Shown: piece after piece, positions 40,637 to 48,477 of the stretch
Layout of the letters: every line of letters starts with the position of its first letter
Numbering within the stretch: the stretch's first letter is position 1
Assembly: GCA_022511065.1 (NCBI GenBank)
Contig: JAFLSG010000012.1
Span: 1 to 48,507 of the forward strand
Reading direction: 5' to 3'
DNA from: Prevotella sp.
GTDB taxonomy: Bacteria; Bacteroidota; Bacteroidia; Bacteroidales; Bacteroidaceae
Length of the DNA stretch: 48,507 nt
Position numbers and translations under genes: made by a program
The notes under the pieces: generated by a model
What the model was told of the DNA's origin: nothing
Seen by the model: the letters and a program-made list of their open reading frames with translations, nothing else
Database searches by the model: none

Positions 40637-40859
40637 TTTTTGATGTTTGTCTTGCTCTTATATATTGATAGTCAGTTTGTTACAAGTGAATTTCGTTACA
40701 ACTTTTAGGTTGCCGCTCTTTCTCTCATTTTATCTCTCTTTCCCACTTTTCGCCCCTAAAAACAGGGCGAAAAAGTAAATCGCGTGATTTAAGTGGAACT
40801 TTAGTTTAATTTCTTCTCGCCCCTTTTTCTATATGAAATATCATTTTCTTGCTAAAAAG

Positions 40860-40891
40860 TTTGGTGGTTGGTGTTCTTTTCATTACTTTTG
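40860..40891 (+). promoter_or_regulatory. Strong promoter of a short transcript
   Basis: TTTG (40860-40863), 20 bases, TACTTTTG (40884-40891): a perfect match to the Bacteroidota consensus, with no start codon of a credible gene nearby. Confidence 0.75.
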
Positions 40892-40896
40892 CATCC

Positions 40897-40965
40897 AAAG
40901 CATCCCCCGTAGGTGGAAGATACTACGGCCCGCCACTTCCTATTAAGGAGGTGGCTTTAATTTTA
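40897..40965 (+). ncRNA. Candidate small RNA or fic leader RNA
   Basis: A ~65-70-base transcript is predicted from the perfect promoter just upstream. It would fold into two hairpins: CCGTAG/CTACGG with a 10-base loop (~40910-40928) and GCCACTTCC/GGAGGTGGC (40932-40940 with 40947-40955, one G-U), the latter followed by TTTAATTTTAA as a terminator. I do not recognise a known RNA family. It could also be an attenuated leader of the fic gene 90 bases downstream, but fic has its own -7 box. Confidence 0.5.
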
Positions 40966-40979
40966 AGCAAATGTTGCGA

Positions 40980-41005
40980 AAAAGGTTATAATGTTACAAC
41001 CTTTT
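40980..41005. promoter_or_regulatory. Dyad upstream of the fic promoter box
   Basis: AAAAGGTT (40980-40987) and AACCTTTT (40998-41005) form an exact 8-bp dyad 13 bases ahead of the -7 box, at a position suitable for a regulator. Confidence 0.5.
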
Positions 41006-41018
41006 CGGAAACTTTTTG

Positions 41019-41026
41019 TATCTTTG
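41019..41026 (+). promoter_or_regulatory. -7 element of the fic gene
   Basis: TATCTTTG, 29 bases before the ATG at 41056; no -33 match at the usual spacing. Confidence 0.65.
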
Positions 41027-41055
41027 CACTGTTCTTTTGATGAATTTAACCCCGC

Positions 41056-42123
41056 ATGAAGTATCTTAGCGTCAAGAAGGCAGTAGCAGCGTGGCAAGAC
41101 ATACAACCGCTGTCGGAGAAAGATAGGGAGAGGCTTAGCCGCCGCTTCACGGTAGATTTCAACTATAACAGCAACCATATTGAGGGCAATACGCTGACTT
41201 ATGGGCAGACTGAAATCCTGTTGCTTTTTGGTAAGGTAATAGGTGAGGCAGATGTGCGTGATGTGCAGGAAATGGCTGCAAGCAACGTTGGTCTGCGAAT
41301 GATGACCGAGGAAGCTGCATTGAAGGAAATGCCCTTGACACAGAATTTTATCCGAACGTTACACAAGACGCTGTTGCGCGAGGATTATACGGTGTATCGT
41401 AATCTGCCTGGTGGGGTGCAGACGAGTTATGTGATACACGCCGGGCAGTATAAGACACGACCTAACAGTGTCATTACGCGCTATGGAGACCGCTTTGAGT
41501 ATGCTTCGCCAGAAGAAACTCCGGGACTGATGGCCGACTTGGTAGATTGGTATAATGCAGCAGAGCGGGAAGGGAAGCTCTCGCCTGTGGAACTGGCTGC
41601 TCTGTTTCACTACCGTTATATACGCATTCACCCCTTCGAGGATGGTAATGGGCGTATTGCCCGATTGATGATGAATTTTATCCTGACTCGTCACGACTAC
41701 CCGATGATAGTCATCCGCAGCCGAAAGAAGAGTGAGTATATAGAGGCTTTGCATCAAGCAGACCTCGAGGTGGGGCCTGTGCCTGCTGATGGTGCCCATG
41801 CAGACATCAGGGATATTCGCCCTTTTTTGAAGTATTTTAATGAATTGGTGGCTACGGAGGTCTATAACGATGTGCTGTTTGTGGGCGAGAGAAATGAGAA
41901 TGTTTGGTGGTATGACGGAGAGCGCATTGCATTCCGGACACCCAATTATACGAAGATTCTGAACGCTATGCGGACGCAGCCGACGCTAACCCTTGCGGAC
42001 ATGAGGGAGGAGACGGGTATCAGCTTGACGGCCATCCAGAAGCTGCTGGATCAGCTGATTGCCAAGAAATATGTGGAGCGCAGCGATAAGGATGGAAGTT
42101 GGAGAGTGTTCGTAACGCAATAA
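41056..42123 (+). CDS. Fic-domain protein with class II inhibitory motif and winged helix
   Basis: Encodes 355 residues. The Fic core carries the complete active-site motif HPFEDGNGR with catalytic His192, so it should transfer AMP (or another nucleotide) to a target hydroxyl. An N-terminal inhibitory helix motif, S39-x-x-x-E43-G-N (SNHIEGN), marks class II Fic proteins, in which the Glu blocks ATP binding until relieved. The C-terminal ~80 residues form a winged-helix-like domain (TLADMREETGISLTAIQKLL), as in many Bacteroidota Fic proteins. No antitoxin gene is adjacent, consistent with self-inhibition. It may be an autoregulated housekeeping AMPylator or a toxin-like protein; the target is unknown. 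Confidence 0.95.
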   Translation: MKYLSVKKAVAAWQDIQPLSEKDRERLSRRFTVDFNYNSNHIEGNTLTYGQTEILLLFGKVIGEADVRDVQEMAASNVGLRMMTEEAALKEMPLTQNFIRTLHKTLLREDYTVYRNLPGGVQTSYVIHAGQYKTRPNSVITRYGDRFEYASPEETPGLMADLVDWYNAAEREGKLSPVELAALFHYRYIRIHPFEDGNGRIARLMMNFILTRHDYPMIVIRSRKKSEYIEALHQADLEVGPVPADGAHADIRDIRPFLKYFNELVATEVYNDVLFVGERNENVWWYDGERIAFRTPNYTKILNAMRTQPTLTLADMREETGISLTAIQKLLDQLIAKKYVERSDKDGSWRVFVTQ

Positions 42124-42128
42124 GGTTA

Positions 42129-43271
42129 CTATATCTTATACTCCACAAACGCCTCCATCGCTTCGTAGCACGCAAGACCGAGGTCATCATAGAGTTTCGC
42201 CGTGGCACGGTTACGGTCTTCAGCACGTTGCCAGAATAGGCGCTCGTCATTGCCCATGAATGGGGCACTCTCCATCTGGCTCTGATGGCGCAGGATAGCG
42301 TTGCGTTTCTCTCGAAGTTCCTCGGGGCTCATGGGCACGCACATCTCGATGTTCTCGATTTCCCATTCCGCCCACGCACCCCGATACATCCATACCCTGC
42401 AATCGTTGAGCCACGCCGCACCCGCTTGCCTCTCCTCGTCGATGGCTGCAAGCACGGCATCGGTGCATTTACGATGCGTGCCGTGCGGGTCAGCAAGGTC
42501 TGCCGCCACATAAATCTGATGAGGTTGCACCTCAGCAATCAGTTGCTGAATTGGGCGCACATCCGCTTCGCTCATCGGTAGTTTCTCTATCTTGCCCGAC
42601 TCGTAGAAAGGCAGGTCGAGGAAATGGATGTGGTCGCTCGTGATGCCGTTGTAGGCACAGGCAAGGCGAGCCTCGCCCCTGCGTATCAATCCCTTCAAGG
42701 TCAGCACGGCAGGATTATCAAGGTCATCAGCCTTCTTATTTTTCAGAAACGCCTTCACATGCTGATAACTGTGCTTGATGACCTCGTCTGAGCCATTGGC
42801 AAAGAGTTTGTTGAACCCGTTGATGAAGTGCATGAACCGAGACACCTCCTCGTCGCCCACGGCAATGTTTCCCGATGTCTCATAGGCTATATGCACATCG
42901 TGCCCCTGCTGCATGAGCCGTCGGATGGTGCCGCCCATCGAGATGACATCATCGTCGGGATGAGGGGAGAACACCACCACGCGCTTGGGGTAGGGCAGGG
43001 CACGCTCAGGGCGATAGGCATCGTCAGCCCCCGGCTTTCCACCGGGCCATCCCGTGATGGTGCGCTGCAAAATGTTGAACACCTCGATGTTCACCAATCC
43101 CGCAGAGCCGAATTGGTCGATAAGCCGTTGCATACCGTTCTCCACATAGTCGCGCGTGGAGAGTTTCAGCAAGGGCTTGCCCGTCTTGAGGCACAGGCCG
43201 ATGACATCCTTCCGCAGTTCACGGTTGGGGATGTGGTCGAAGTTGATGGTGGAGGTCAGGTTTAAGTTCAT
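42129..43271 (-). CDS. PIG-L family deacetylase resembling the C-terminal half of NagB-PIG-L fusions
   Basis: Encodes 380 residues. Residues ~93-380 form a PIG-L/LmbE zinc deacetylase, with RVVVFSPHPDDDVISMGGTI (Asp and His metal ligands) and ADPHGTHRKCTD (third ligand). Residues 1-92 (including LRKDVIGLCLKTGKPLLKLS and NILQRTITGWPGGKPGADD) match, from memory, the stretch after the NagB domain in the ~660-residue glucosamine-6-phosphate deaminase-like fusions of Bacteroides; the deaminase domain itself is absent. An N-acetyl sugar or sugar-conjugate substrate is likely. It is convergent with fic, 5 bases apart, and has its own promoter. Confidence 0.88.
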   Translation of the reverse strand: MNLNLTSTINFDHIPNRELRKDVIGLCLKTGKPLLKLSTRDYVENGMQRLIDQFGSAGLVNIEVFNILQRTITGWPGGKPGADDAYRPERALPYPKRVVVFSPHPDDDVISMGGTIRRLMQQGHDVHIAYETSGNIAVGDEEVSRFMHFINGFNKLFANGSDEVIKHSYQHVKAFLKNKKADDLDNPAVLTLKGLIRRGEARLACAYNGITSDHIHFLDLPFYESGKIEKLPMSEADVRPIQQLIAEVQPHQIYVAADLADPHGTHRKCTDAVLAAIDEERQAGAAWLNDCRVWMYRGAWAEWEIENIEMCVPMSPEELREKRNAILRHQSQMESAPFMGNDERLFWQRAEDRNRATAKLYDDLGLACYEAMEAFVEYKI

Positions 43272-43301
43272 TGCAGATTGTTTTGGTTTTGATAATCCCT
43301 A

Positions 43302-43332
43302 CAAAGGTATCGTTTTTCCCGGAATTGGCAAA
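43302..43332 (-). promoter_or_regulatory. Promoter of the PIG-L gene
   Basis: Minus-strand TTTG (43332-43329), 19 bases, TACCTTTG (43309-43302), with a ~25-base leader to ATG 43271. Confidence 0.75.
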
Positions 43333-43586
43333 GGCTGTGCGTGTGTTTTAAGTTTTATTAGAGTTAGAGAGGTGTTGCCGATGCGAAGTGGCTTTGTTTC
43401 TCCCCCTGCCAGGCTTCACATAGCATCCACTTTTTGAGGATTTGTGCTTTTACTTAATTTACTGATTGTCAGTGTGCTATCTGCTTTGATATGGGTGCGA
43501 TACTCCACTTTTCCCGCTTGTGCTGTCGGTATGCTATTGGAAATCTCCTATCTTTGCATCCGAAACCAATAACCAACGAGAAAAGA
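43310..43586. other. Divergent intergenic region between PIG-L and GH3 genes
   Basis: The 315-bp gap (43272-43586) holds the PIG-L promoter on minus and the GH3 -7 box on plus. An open frame reaches back to 43491, but its codons before 43587 show no conservation signal and cross the promoter. I see no other gene. Confidence 0.7.
43549..43556 (+). promoter_or_regulatory. -7 element of the GH3 gene at 43587
   Basis: TATCTTTG, 30 bases before the ATG; the -33 element is not evident. Confidence 0.6.
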
Positions 43587-45806
43587 ATGATGAAGAAAAC
43601 CCTGATTTCCCTCCTGTCATTGCTTGCGGTGACGAGTGTAAAGGCTCAACTGCCTGTTTACCTCGACGAGACCCGTCCGGTTGAAGAACGGATAGAGGAT
43701 GCGCTGAGCCGCATGACGCTCGACGAGAAGATAGCCGTTATCCACGCGCAAAGTAAGTTCAGTTCGCCAGGCGTGAAGCGCTTGGGATTCCAAGACTTCT
43801 GGACGGACGATGGCCCTCACGGTGTGCGCCCCGATGTGCTGTGGGATGAGTGGGAACAGGCAGGGCAGACCAACGACTCTTGCGTGGCATTCCCCGCCCT
43901 CACCTGTCTTGCTGCCACGTGGAATCCCGACCTGGCACGCCTTTATGGTGAGAGCCTCGGCGAGGAGGCACTTTATCGGGGTAAGGGTATGATACTCGGT
44001 CCCGGTGTGAACATCTACCGCACCCCGCTCGCAGGTCGCAACTTTGAGTATATGGGTGAAGACCCGCTGCTGGCATCGCGCATGGTAGTGCCTTATATAC
44101 AAGGCTTGCAGTCGATGGGTGTTGCCGCCTGTGTGAAGCACTATGCGCTGAACAATGATGAGGAGTATCGTCATCAGGTGAACGTGGTGGTCAGCGACCG
44201 CGCATTGCATGAGATTTACCTCCCTGCCTTCAAGGCTGCCGTCACCGAAGGTGGCACGTGGGGCATCATGGGTGCCTACAACCTCTACAAGAACCAACAC
44301 AATTGCCATAATGCCATCTTATTAAATCAGATACTGAAGGGCGACTGGAAGTATGACGGAGTGGTGGTAAGCGACTGGGGTGGCTGCCACGACACGGAAG
44401 AAGCCATCGTGAACGGGCTTGATATGGAGTTTGGCTCGTGGACGGATGGCCTGACGATGGGCGCCACCAATGCCTATGATAGTTACTATCTCGCCCTGCC
44501 CTACAAGAGACTGATTGCCGAGGGCAAATATACCACGAAAGAGTTGGATGAGAAAGTGCGCCGCGTGTTGCGCCTGTTCTATCGCACCACGATGAAGCGC
44601 ACCCGCCCTTACGGATTCCTTTGCTCGGAGAGCCACTATGACGCTGCGCTGAAGATTGCCCAAGAGGGTATCGTGCTGCTGAAGAACGACCGCAATGTGC
44701 TGCCCATCAGGGATGCCAAGCGCATTCTGGTGGTCGGTGAGAATGCCATCAAGATGATGACCGTGGGTGGAGGCTCTTCGTCGCTGAAGGTGCAGAAGGA
44801 GATTTTGCCGCTCGACGGTGTGATGGCACGCTTCAAGGATGCAGAGGTGGATTATGCCCGTGGCTATGTGGGCGACACCGTGCAGAGCTATAATGGCGTG
44901 ACCGTGGGCAGGAGCATCGCAGAGCATCGTGCTGCCGACGTGCTGCTTGCAGAGGCTGTGGAGAAGGCAAGGACGGCTGATTATGTCATCGTGTTCGGTG
45001 GACTGAACAAGAGTGACTTTCAGGACTGTGAGGGGCACGACCGTAAGGACTATGGACTGCCCTACGGACAGGACAAACTGATAGAGGAACTTGCCAAGGT
45101 GAATCCCCGTCTTGTCTATGTGAATATCTCGGGTAATGCCGTGGCGATGCCGTGGCTGAAGAACGTGCCTGCCGTCGTGCAGGGATGGTTTATCGGCTCT
45201 GAGTCGGGTGAGGCACTTGCTTCCGTGCTTGCAGGTGATGTGAGCCCTTCGGGAAAACTTCCCTTCACTTGGTATCAGCAACTGAACGATTGTGGTGCCC
45301 ACGCCTTGAATACCTATCCCGGCACTTGGCGCGAGGGGCATAAGATTATCGACGAGGAATACAAGGAGGGCATCTATGTGGGTTATCGTTGGACTGACAA
45401 GCAGGGCATCAAACCCACCTTCGCCTTTGGGCATGGATTGAGCTACACCACGTTCAAGTTGGGTAAGGTGACTGCCGACAAGCCTCGGATGACTGCCGAT
45501 GGGCAAATCTCGTTCACCGTCAATGTCACCAATACGGGTAGTGTTGAGGGTGCAGAGACCATACAGCTCTACATCCACGACAAGAAGTCGAGCATCGACC
45601 GCCCGCAGAAGGAGTTGAAGGCTTTCCAGAAAGTGAGCCTGCAACCGGGCGAGAGCCGTGATGTGACGCTGACGATAGGCAAGGATGCCCTGAGTTTCTA
45701 CGATGAGACGACAGCCCAGTGGGTGGCTGAGCCGGGTGTGTTTGAGGCATGGGTTGGCACGGCTTCCGACAAGATTGCCGCCCGTGTGCCGTTCACGTTG
45801 GAGTGA
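43587..45806 (+). CDS. GH3 beta-glucosidase-like enzyme
   Basis: Encodes 739 residues from ATG 43587 (MMKKTLISLLSLLAVTSVKA, signal peptide); the longer frame from 43491 crosses the promoter. The mature protein opens QLPVYLDETRPVEERIEDAL. The catalytic domain has nucleophile Asp in GVVVSDWGGCHDTEEAIVNG, the second domain IAQEGIVLLKNDRNVLPIRD, and the tail a fibronectin-III-like fold (VNVTNTGSVEGAETIQLYIH). Closely related to the GH3 at 35230. Probably periplasmic, trimming oligosaccharides imported by SusC. It ends at a terminator, so it is separate from the next GH3. Confidence 0.95.
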   Translation: MMKKTLISLLSLLAVTSVKAQLPVYLDETRPVEERIEDALSRMTLDEKIAVIHAQSKFSSPGVKRLGFQDFWTDDGPHGVRPDVLWDEWEQAGQTNDSCVAFPALTCLAATWNPDLARLYGESLGEEALYRGKGMILGPGVNIYRTPLAGRNFEYMGEDPLLASRMVVPYIQGLQSMGVAACVKHYALNNDEEYRHQVNVVVSDRALHEIYLPAFKAAVTEGGTWGIMGAYNLYKNQHNCHNAILLNQILKGDWKYDGVVVSDWGGCHDTEEAIVNGLDMEFGSWTDGLTMGATNAYDSYYLALPYKRLIAEGKYTTKELDEKVRRVLRLFYRTTMKRTRPYGFLCSESHYDAALKIAQEGIVLLKNDRNVLPIRDAKRILVVGENAIKMMTVGGGSSSLKVQKEILPLDGVMARFKDAEVDYARGYVGDTVQSYNGVTVGRSIAEHRAADVLLAEAVEKARTADYVIVFGGLNKSDFQDCEGHDRKDYGLPYGQDKLIEELAKVNPRLVYVNISGNAVAMPWLKNVPAVVQGWFIGSESGEALASVLAGDVSPSGKLPFTWYQQLNDCGAHALNTYPGTWREGHKIIDEEYKEGIYVGYRWTDKQGIKPTFAFGHGLSYTTFKLGKVTADKPRMTADGQISFTVNVTNTGSVEGAETIQLYIHDKKSSIDRPQKELKAFQKVSLQPGESRDVTLTIGKDALSFYDETTAQWVAEPGVFEAWVGTASDKIAARVPFTLE

Positions 45807-45871
45807 CAAGAAATATGAGTTTGTTATTAGTTAATAATTAAGTAAATTGTGAGTTCGTTTTAATTTACTTT

Positions 45872-45910
45872 GGAAGAACGCGTGCGTGAGGCATACGTTC
45901 TTCCTTCTTT
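45872..45910 (+). terminator. Terminator after the GH3 gene
   Basis: GGAAGAACG (45872-45880) and CGTTCTTCC (45896-45904) form a perfect 9-bp stem with a 15-base loop, followed by TTCTTTTC. Confidence 0.75.
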
Positions 45911-45933
45911 TCTGAAATTTATGGGGGCAATCC

Positions 45934-45965
45934 TTGCGTAGTCATACGGAATTTTAGTAACTTTG
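45934..45965 (+). promoter_or_regulatory. Promoter of the BglX-like gene
   Basis: TTG (45934-45936), 21 bases, TAACTTTG (45958-45965); ATG follows 28 bases later. Confidence 0.75.
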
Positions 45966-45993
45966 CATACAGATAACTTAAAGACCGAAAGAT

Positions 45994-48303
45994 ATGAAGA
46001 GAACTATGATTGTTTTGGCAGTCGCACTCCTTGCGCTGCCGCTGAGTGCTGCCAAGCCCAAGAAGAAGGTGGCGCAGCCCATCAAGCCGATGAAGGAGTT
46101 CGTGGACGACCTGATGTCGCGGATGACCCTTCAAGAGAAGATTGGTCAGTTGAACCTGCAGGTGGCTGGTGACATCACCACAGGCTCTGCACAGGACACG
46201 GAAGTGGCTGGGCTGATTGTGGATGGTCAGTTGGGTGGCGTGTTCAACCTGAAGGGCACAGACAAGATTCGTGCCTTGCAGGAGATTGCCGTCAAGCAGA
46301 GCCGCCTTGGCATCCCCCTCATCGTGGGTATGGATGTCATCCACGGCTATGAGACTATCTTCCCCATTCCCCTTGCCCTCTCGTGCAGTTGGGATACGAC
46401 TGCCGTGCGCCAGATGGCACGCATCTCTGCCGTGGAGGCTACTGCCGATGGAATCAACTGGGTGTATTCCCCGATGGTGGATATTGCCCTCGATGCCCGT
46501 TGGGGACGCATTGCGGAGGGAGCAGGTGAAGACCCCTTCCTGGGTAGTGCGATGGCAGAGGCATACGTGAAGGGCTATCAAGGCGACAGCCCGTCGCAAT
46601 ACTCGGAGAGTGAGGTGATGGCGTGCGTGAAGCACTACGCCCTCTACGGAGCTGTGGAGGCAGGGCGTGACTACAACACCGTTGATATGAGCCACCTGCG
46701 GATGTATAACCAGTATTTCCCGCCCTACAAGGCTGCCGCAGAGGCAGGGGCTGGCAGCTATATGTCGTCGTTCAACCTTGTCGATGGACAGCACGCCACC
46801 GCCAACCATTGGCTGCTGACTGATGTGCTGCGCGACCAATGGAAGTTTGACGGTTTCGTGGTCACCGACTACGGTTCGATTGGTGAGATGACCAATCACG
46901 GCTTTGGCGACTTGAAGCACAATTCAGCCCTCGCCCTCAAGGCAGGCACCGATATGGATATGTGTGCCCGTGGCTTCCTCACCACCCTTGAAGCCTCGTT
47001 GCAGGATGGTAGTGTCTCGGAGGCTGATATCGACCTCGCTTGCCGCCGCATCTTGGAGGCGAAGTATAAGCTCGGACTGTTTGAGGACCCCTATCGCTTC
47101 CTCGACCCCAAGCGCCGCGCCAAGGACATCTATACCGCTGCCCACCGCGAGGCTTCGCGCAACATTGCCGCTGAGACTTTCGTGCTGCTGAAGAATGAAT
47201 CTCCGAAGCTCCCCAACTATCCTGACGCGCCTGTGCTGCCGCTGAAAAAGGAGGGGAAGATAGCCCTGATAGGCCCGTTGGCTGATGACCGTGCAAACAT
47301 TGCCGGAACGTGGTGTGTAGCCTACACGCCCGAGCGCTATTCCACCATCAAGGAGGGTATGGAGCGTGCGCTTGCAGGTAAGGCGCAGCTGCTTTATGCG
47401 CAAGGTTCTAATCTCACCCGCGACCCGGAATTGCAGAAGGCTGCCGAGTTTGGCAAGACCATTCCGCGTGGCGATGAGGCTCAGTTGAAGGCTGAGGCGC
47501 TGAAGATAGCCCGCGAGGCTGATGTAATTGTCTGTGCGATGGGTGAGTGTGCTGACTTCTCTGGCGAGAGCAGTAGCCGTGCCACCCTCGAAATGCCCGA
47601 TGTGCAGCGTGAGTTGCTGGAGGCACTTGTGGCGCTCGGTAAGCCCATCGTGCTGCTCAACTTCTCGGGTCGCCCCACCGTGCTGACTTGGGAACAGGAG
47701 CATTTGCCTGCCATCATGAACGTATGGTTCGCTGGCTCCGAGGCAGGTGATGCCATCGCCGATGTGCTGTTCGGTGAGAAGTCGCCCTCCGGCAAGCTGA
47801 CCACCACCTTCCCGCAGGCCGTAGGGCAGTTGCCGCTCTATTACAACCACCTGAACACGGGTCGTCCCGTGGCAGAGGGTACTGACCGCTACTGGAAGTA
47901 TTCGAGCAACTATCTCGATGTGCGTAACGACCCGCTCTATCCCTTCGGCTATGGTTTGAGCTACACCACCTTTGCATACAGTGACGTCACCACCGATGGC
48001 AAGACTGCATCCGTGACGGTGAAGAACACTGGGACGCGTGATGCTGATGAAATCGTGCAGCTTTACATCCGCGACATCTTCGCCTCCGTCAGTCGTCCCG
48101 TGAAGGAACTGAAGGGCTTCCGCCGCATCCATCTGAAGGCAGGTGAGGAGCAGACCGTAACCTTCCCCATCACTCGCGACCTGCTGACCTACTACGATGC
48201 CAATGGCAATCAGGTGTTTGAGCCGGGCGACTTTGAGGTGATGATTGGCCCGAATAGCCGCGAAGTGAAGCGTGCCACGGTCAAGATAGAGGCTGCTCAG
48301 TAG
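45994..48303 (+). CDS. bglX: GH3 beta-glucosidase, BglX-like
   Basis: Encodes 769 residues, the length of periplasmic BglX enzymes. The signal peptide is short (MKRTMIVLAVALLALPLSAA). The GH3 barrel has LMSRMTLQEKIGQLNLQVAG, the substrate-site KHYALYGAVEAGRDYNT and nucleophile Asp in FDGFVVTDYGSIGEM. The alpha/beta sandwich has ETFVLLKNESPKLPNY and GECADFSGESSSRATLEMP. The tail is fibronectin-III-like (VTVKNTGTRDADEIVQLYIR). It belongs to a different GH3 branch from the two at 35230 and 43587. Expected action is release of terminal beta-linked glucose from oligosaccharides, completing GH16 products. It has its own promoter and ends before a repeat-terminator region. Confidence 0.96.
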   Translation: MKRTMIVLAVALLALPLSAAKPKKKVAQPIKPMKEFVDDLMSRMTLQEKIGQLNLQVAGDITTGSAQDTEVAGLIVDGQLGGVFNLKGTDKIRALQEIAVKQSRLGIPLIVGMDVIHGYETIFPIPLALSCSWDTTAVRQMARISAVEATADGINWVYSPMVDIALDARWGRIAEGAGEDPFLGSAMAEAYVKGYQGDSPSQYSESEVMACVKHYALYGAVEAGRDYNTVDMSHLRMYNQYFPPYKAAAEAGAGSYMSSFNLVDGQHATANHWLLTDVLRDQWKFDGFVVTDYGSIGEMTNHGFGDLKHNSALALKAGTDMDMCARGFLTTLEASLQDGSVSEADIDLACRRILEAKYKLGLFEDPYRFLDPKRRAKDIYTAAHREASRNIAAETFVLLKNESPKLPNYPDAPVLPLKKEGKIALIGPLADDRANIAGTWCVAYTPERYSTIKEGMERALAGKAQLLYAQGSNLTRDPELQKAAEFGKTIPRGDEAQLKAEALKIAREADVIVCAMGECADFSGESSSRATLEMPDVQRELLEALVALGKPIVLLNFSGRPTVLTWEQEHLPAIMNVWFAGSEAGDAIADVLFGEKSPSGKLTTTFPQAVGQLPLYYNHLNTGRPVAEGTDRYWKYSSNYLDVRNDPLYPFGYGLSYTTFAYSDVTTDGKTASVTVKNTGTRDADEIVQLYIRDIFASVSRPVKELKGFRRIHLKAGEEQTVTFPITRDLLTYYDANGNQVFEPGDFEVMIGPNSREVKRATVKIEAAQ

Positions 48304-48308
48304 GGGAT

Positions 48309-48354
48309 ATAAGAAGGCATCTTATTGCAATAAGAATACATCTTATGATGATAA
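48309..48354. repeat. Tandem 21-bp palindromic repeats
   Basis: Two full units start at 48309 (ATAAGAAGGCATCTTATTGC) and 48330 (ATAAGAATACATCTTATGAT), with a partial third start ATAAG at 48351. Each is a dyad ATAAGA/TCTTAT around 5 bases. The GGCATCTT core recalls the 22-bp units at 19087. Confidence 0.85.
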
Positions 48355-48355
48355 G

Positions 48356-48392
48356 GGGGGGCATTTTCTCACGAAGATGCCCCCCTGTTTTG
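48356..48392 (+). terminator. Rho-independent terminator after bglX
   Basis: GGGGGGCAT (48356-48364) and ATGCCCCCC (48377-48385) form a perfect 9-bp stem with a 12-base loop, followed by TGTTTTGTT. Confidence 0.85.
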
Positions 48393-48420
48393 TTACATTG
48401 TTACATGTTACATGTTACAT
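48392..48420 (+). repeat. Four GTTACAT direct repeats
   Basis: GTTACAT occurs at 48392, 48400, 48407 and 48414, the last three directly abutting. Confidence 0.9.
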
Positions 48421-48477
48421 TAAGGTCATTCCGATATGCAGAAGATAGCGTGAAAATCTCACTATTGATTTATTATA

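Larger units (their letters stand above)
40182..41055. other. Non-coding A+T-rich gap between PL11 and Fic genes
   Basis: This 870-bp stretch holds no convincing protein gene. It contains the PL11 promoter, a nested inverted-repeat element (40524-40636), a further hairpin near 40746-40776 (CTTTTCGCCC with GGGCGAAAAAG), a complete promoter-terminator pair (40860-40965) and the fic promoter. Base composition is clearly richer in A+T than the flanking genes. Confidence 0.8.

Noticed and set aside
40849..41040. A 63-codon plus-strand frame before fic
   Set aside because: It begins upstream of the promoter boxes and covers both the terminator hairpin and the fic -7 box, so it cannot be translated from the predicted transcript.
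41056..42123. Fic protein as the toxin of a two-gene toxin-antitoxin pair
   Set aside because: No small antitoxin gene flanks it and it carries the inhibitory helix motif in its own N-terminus.
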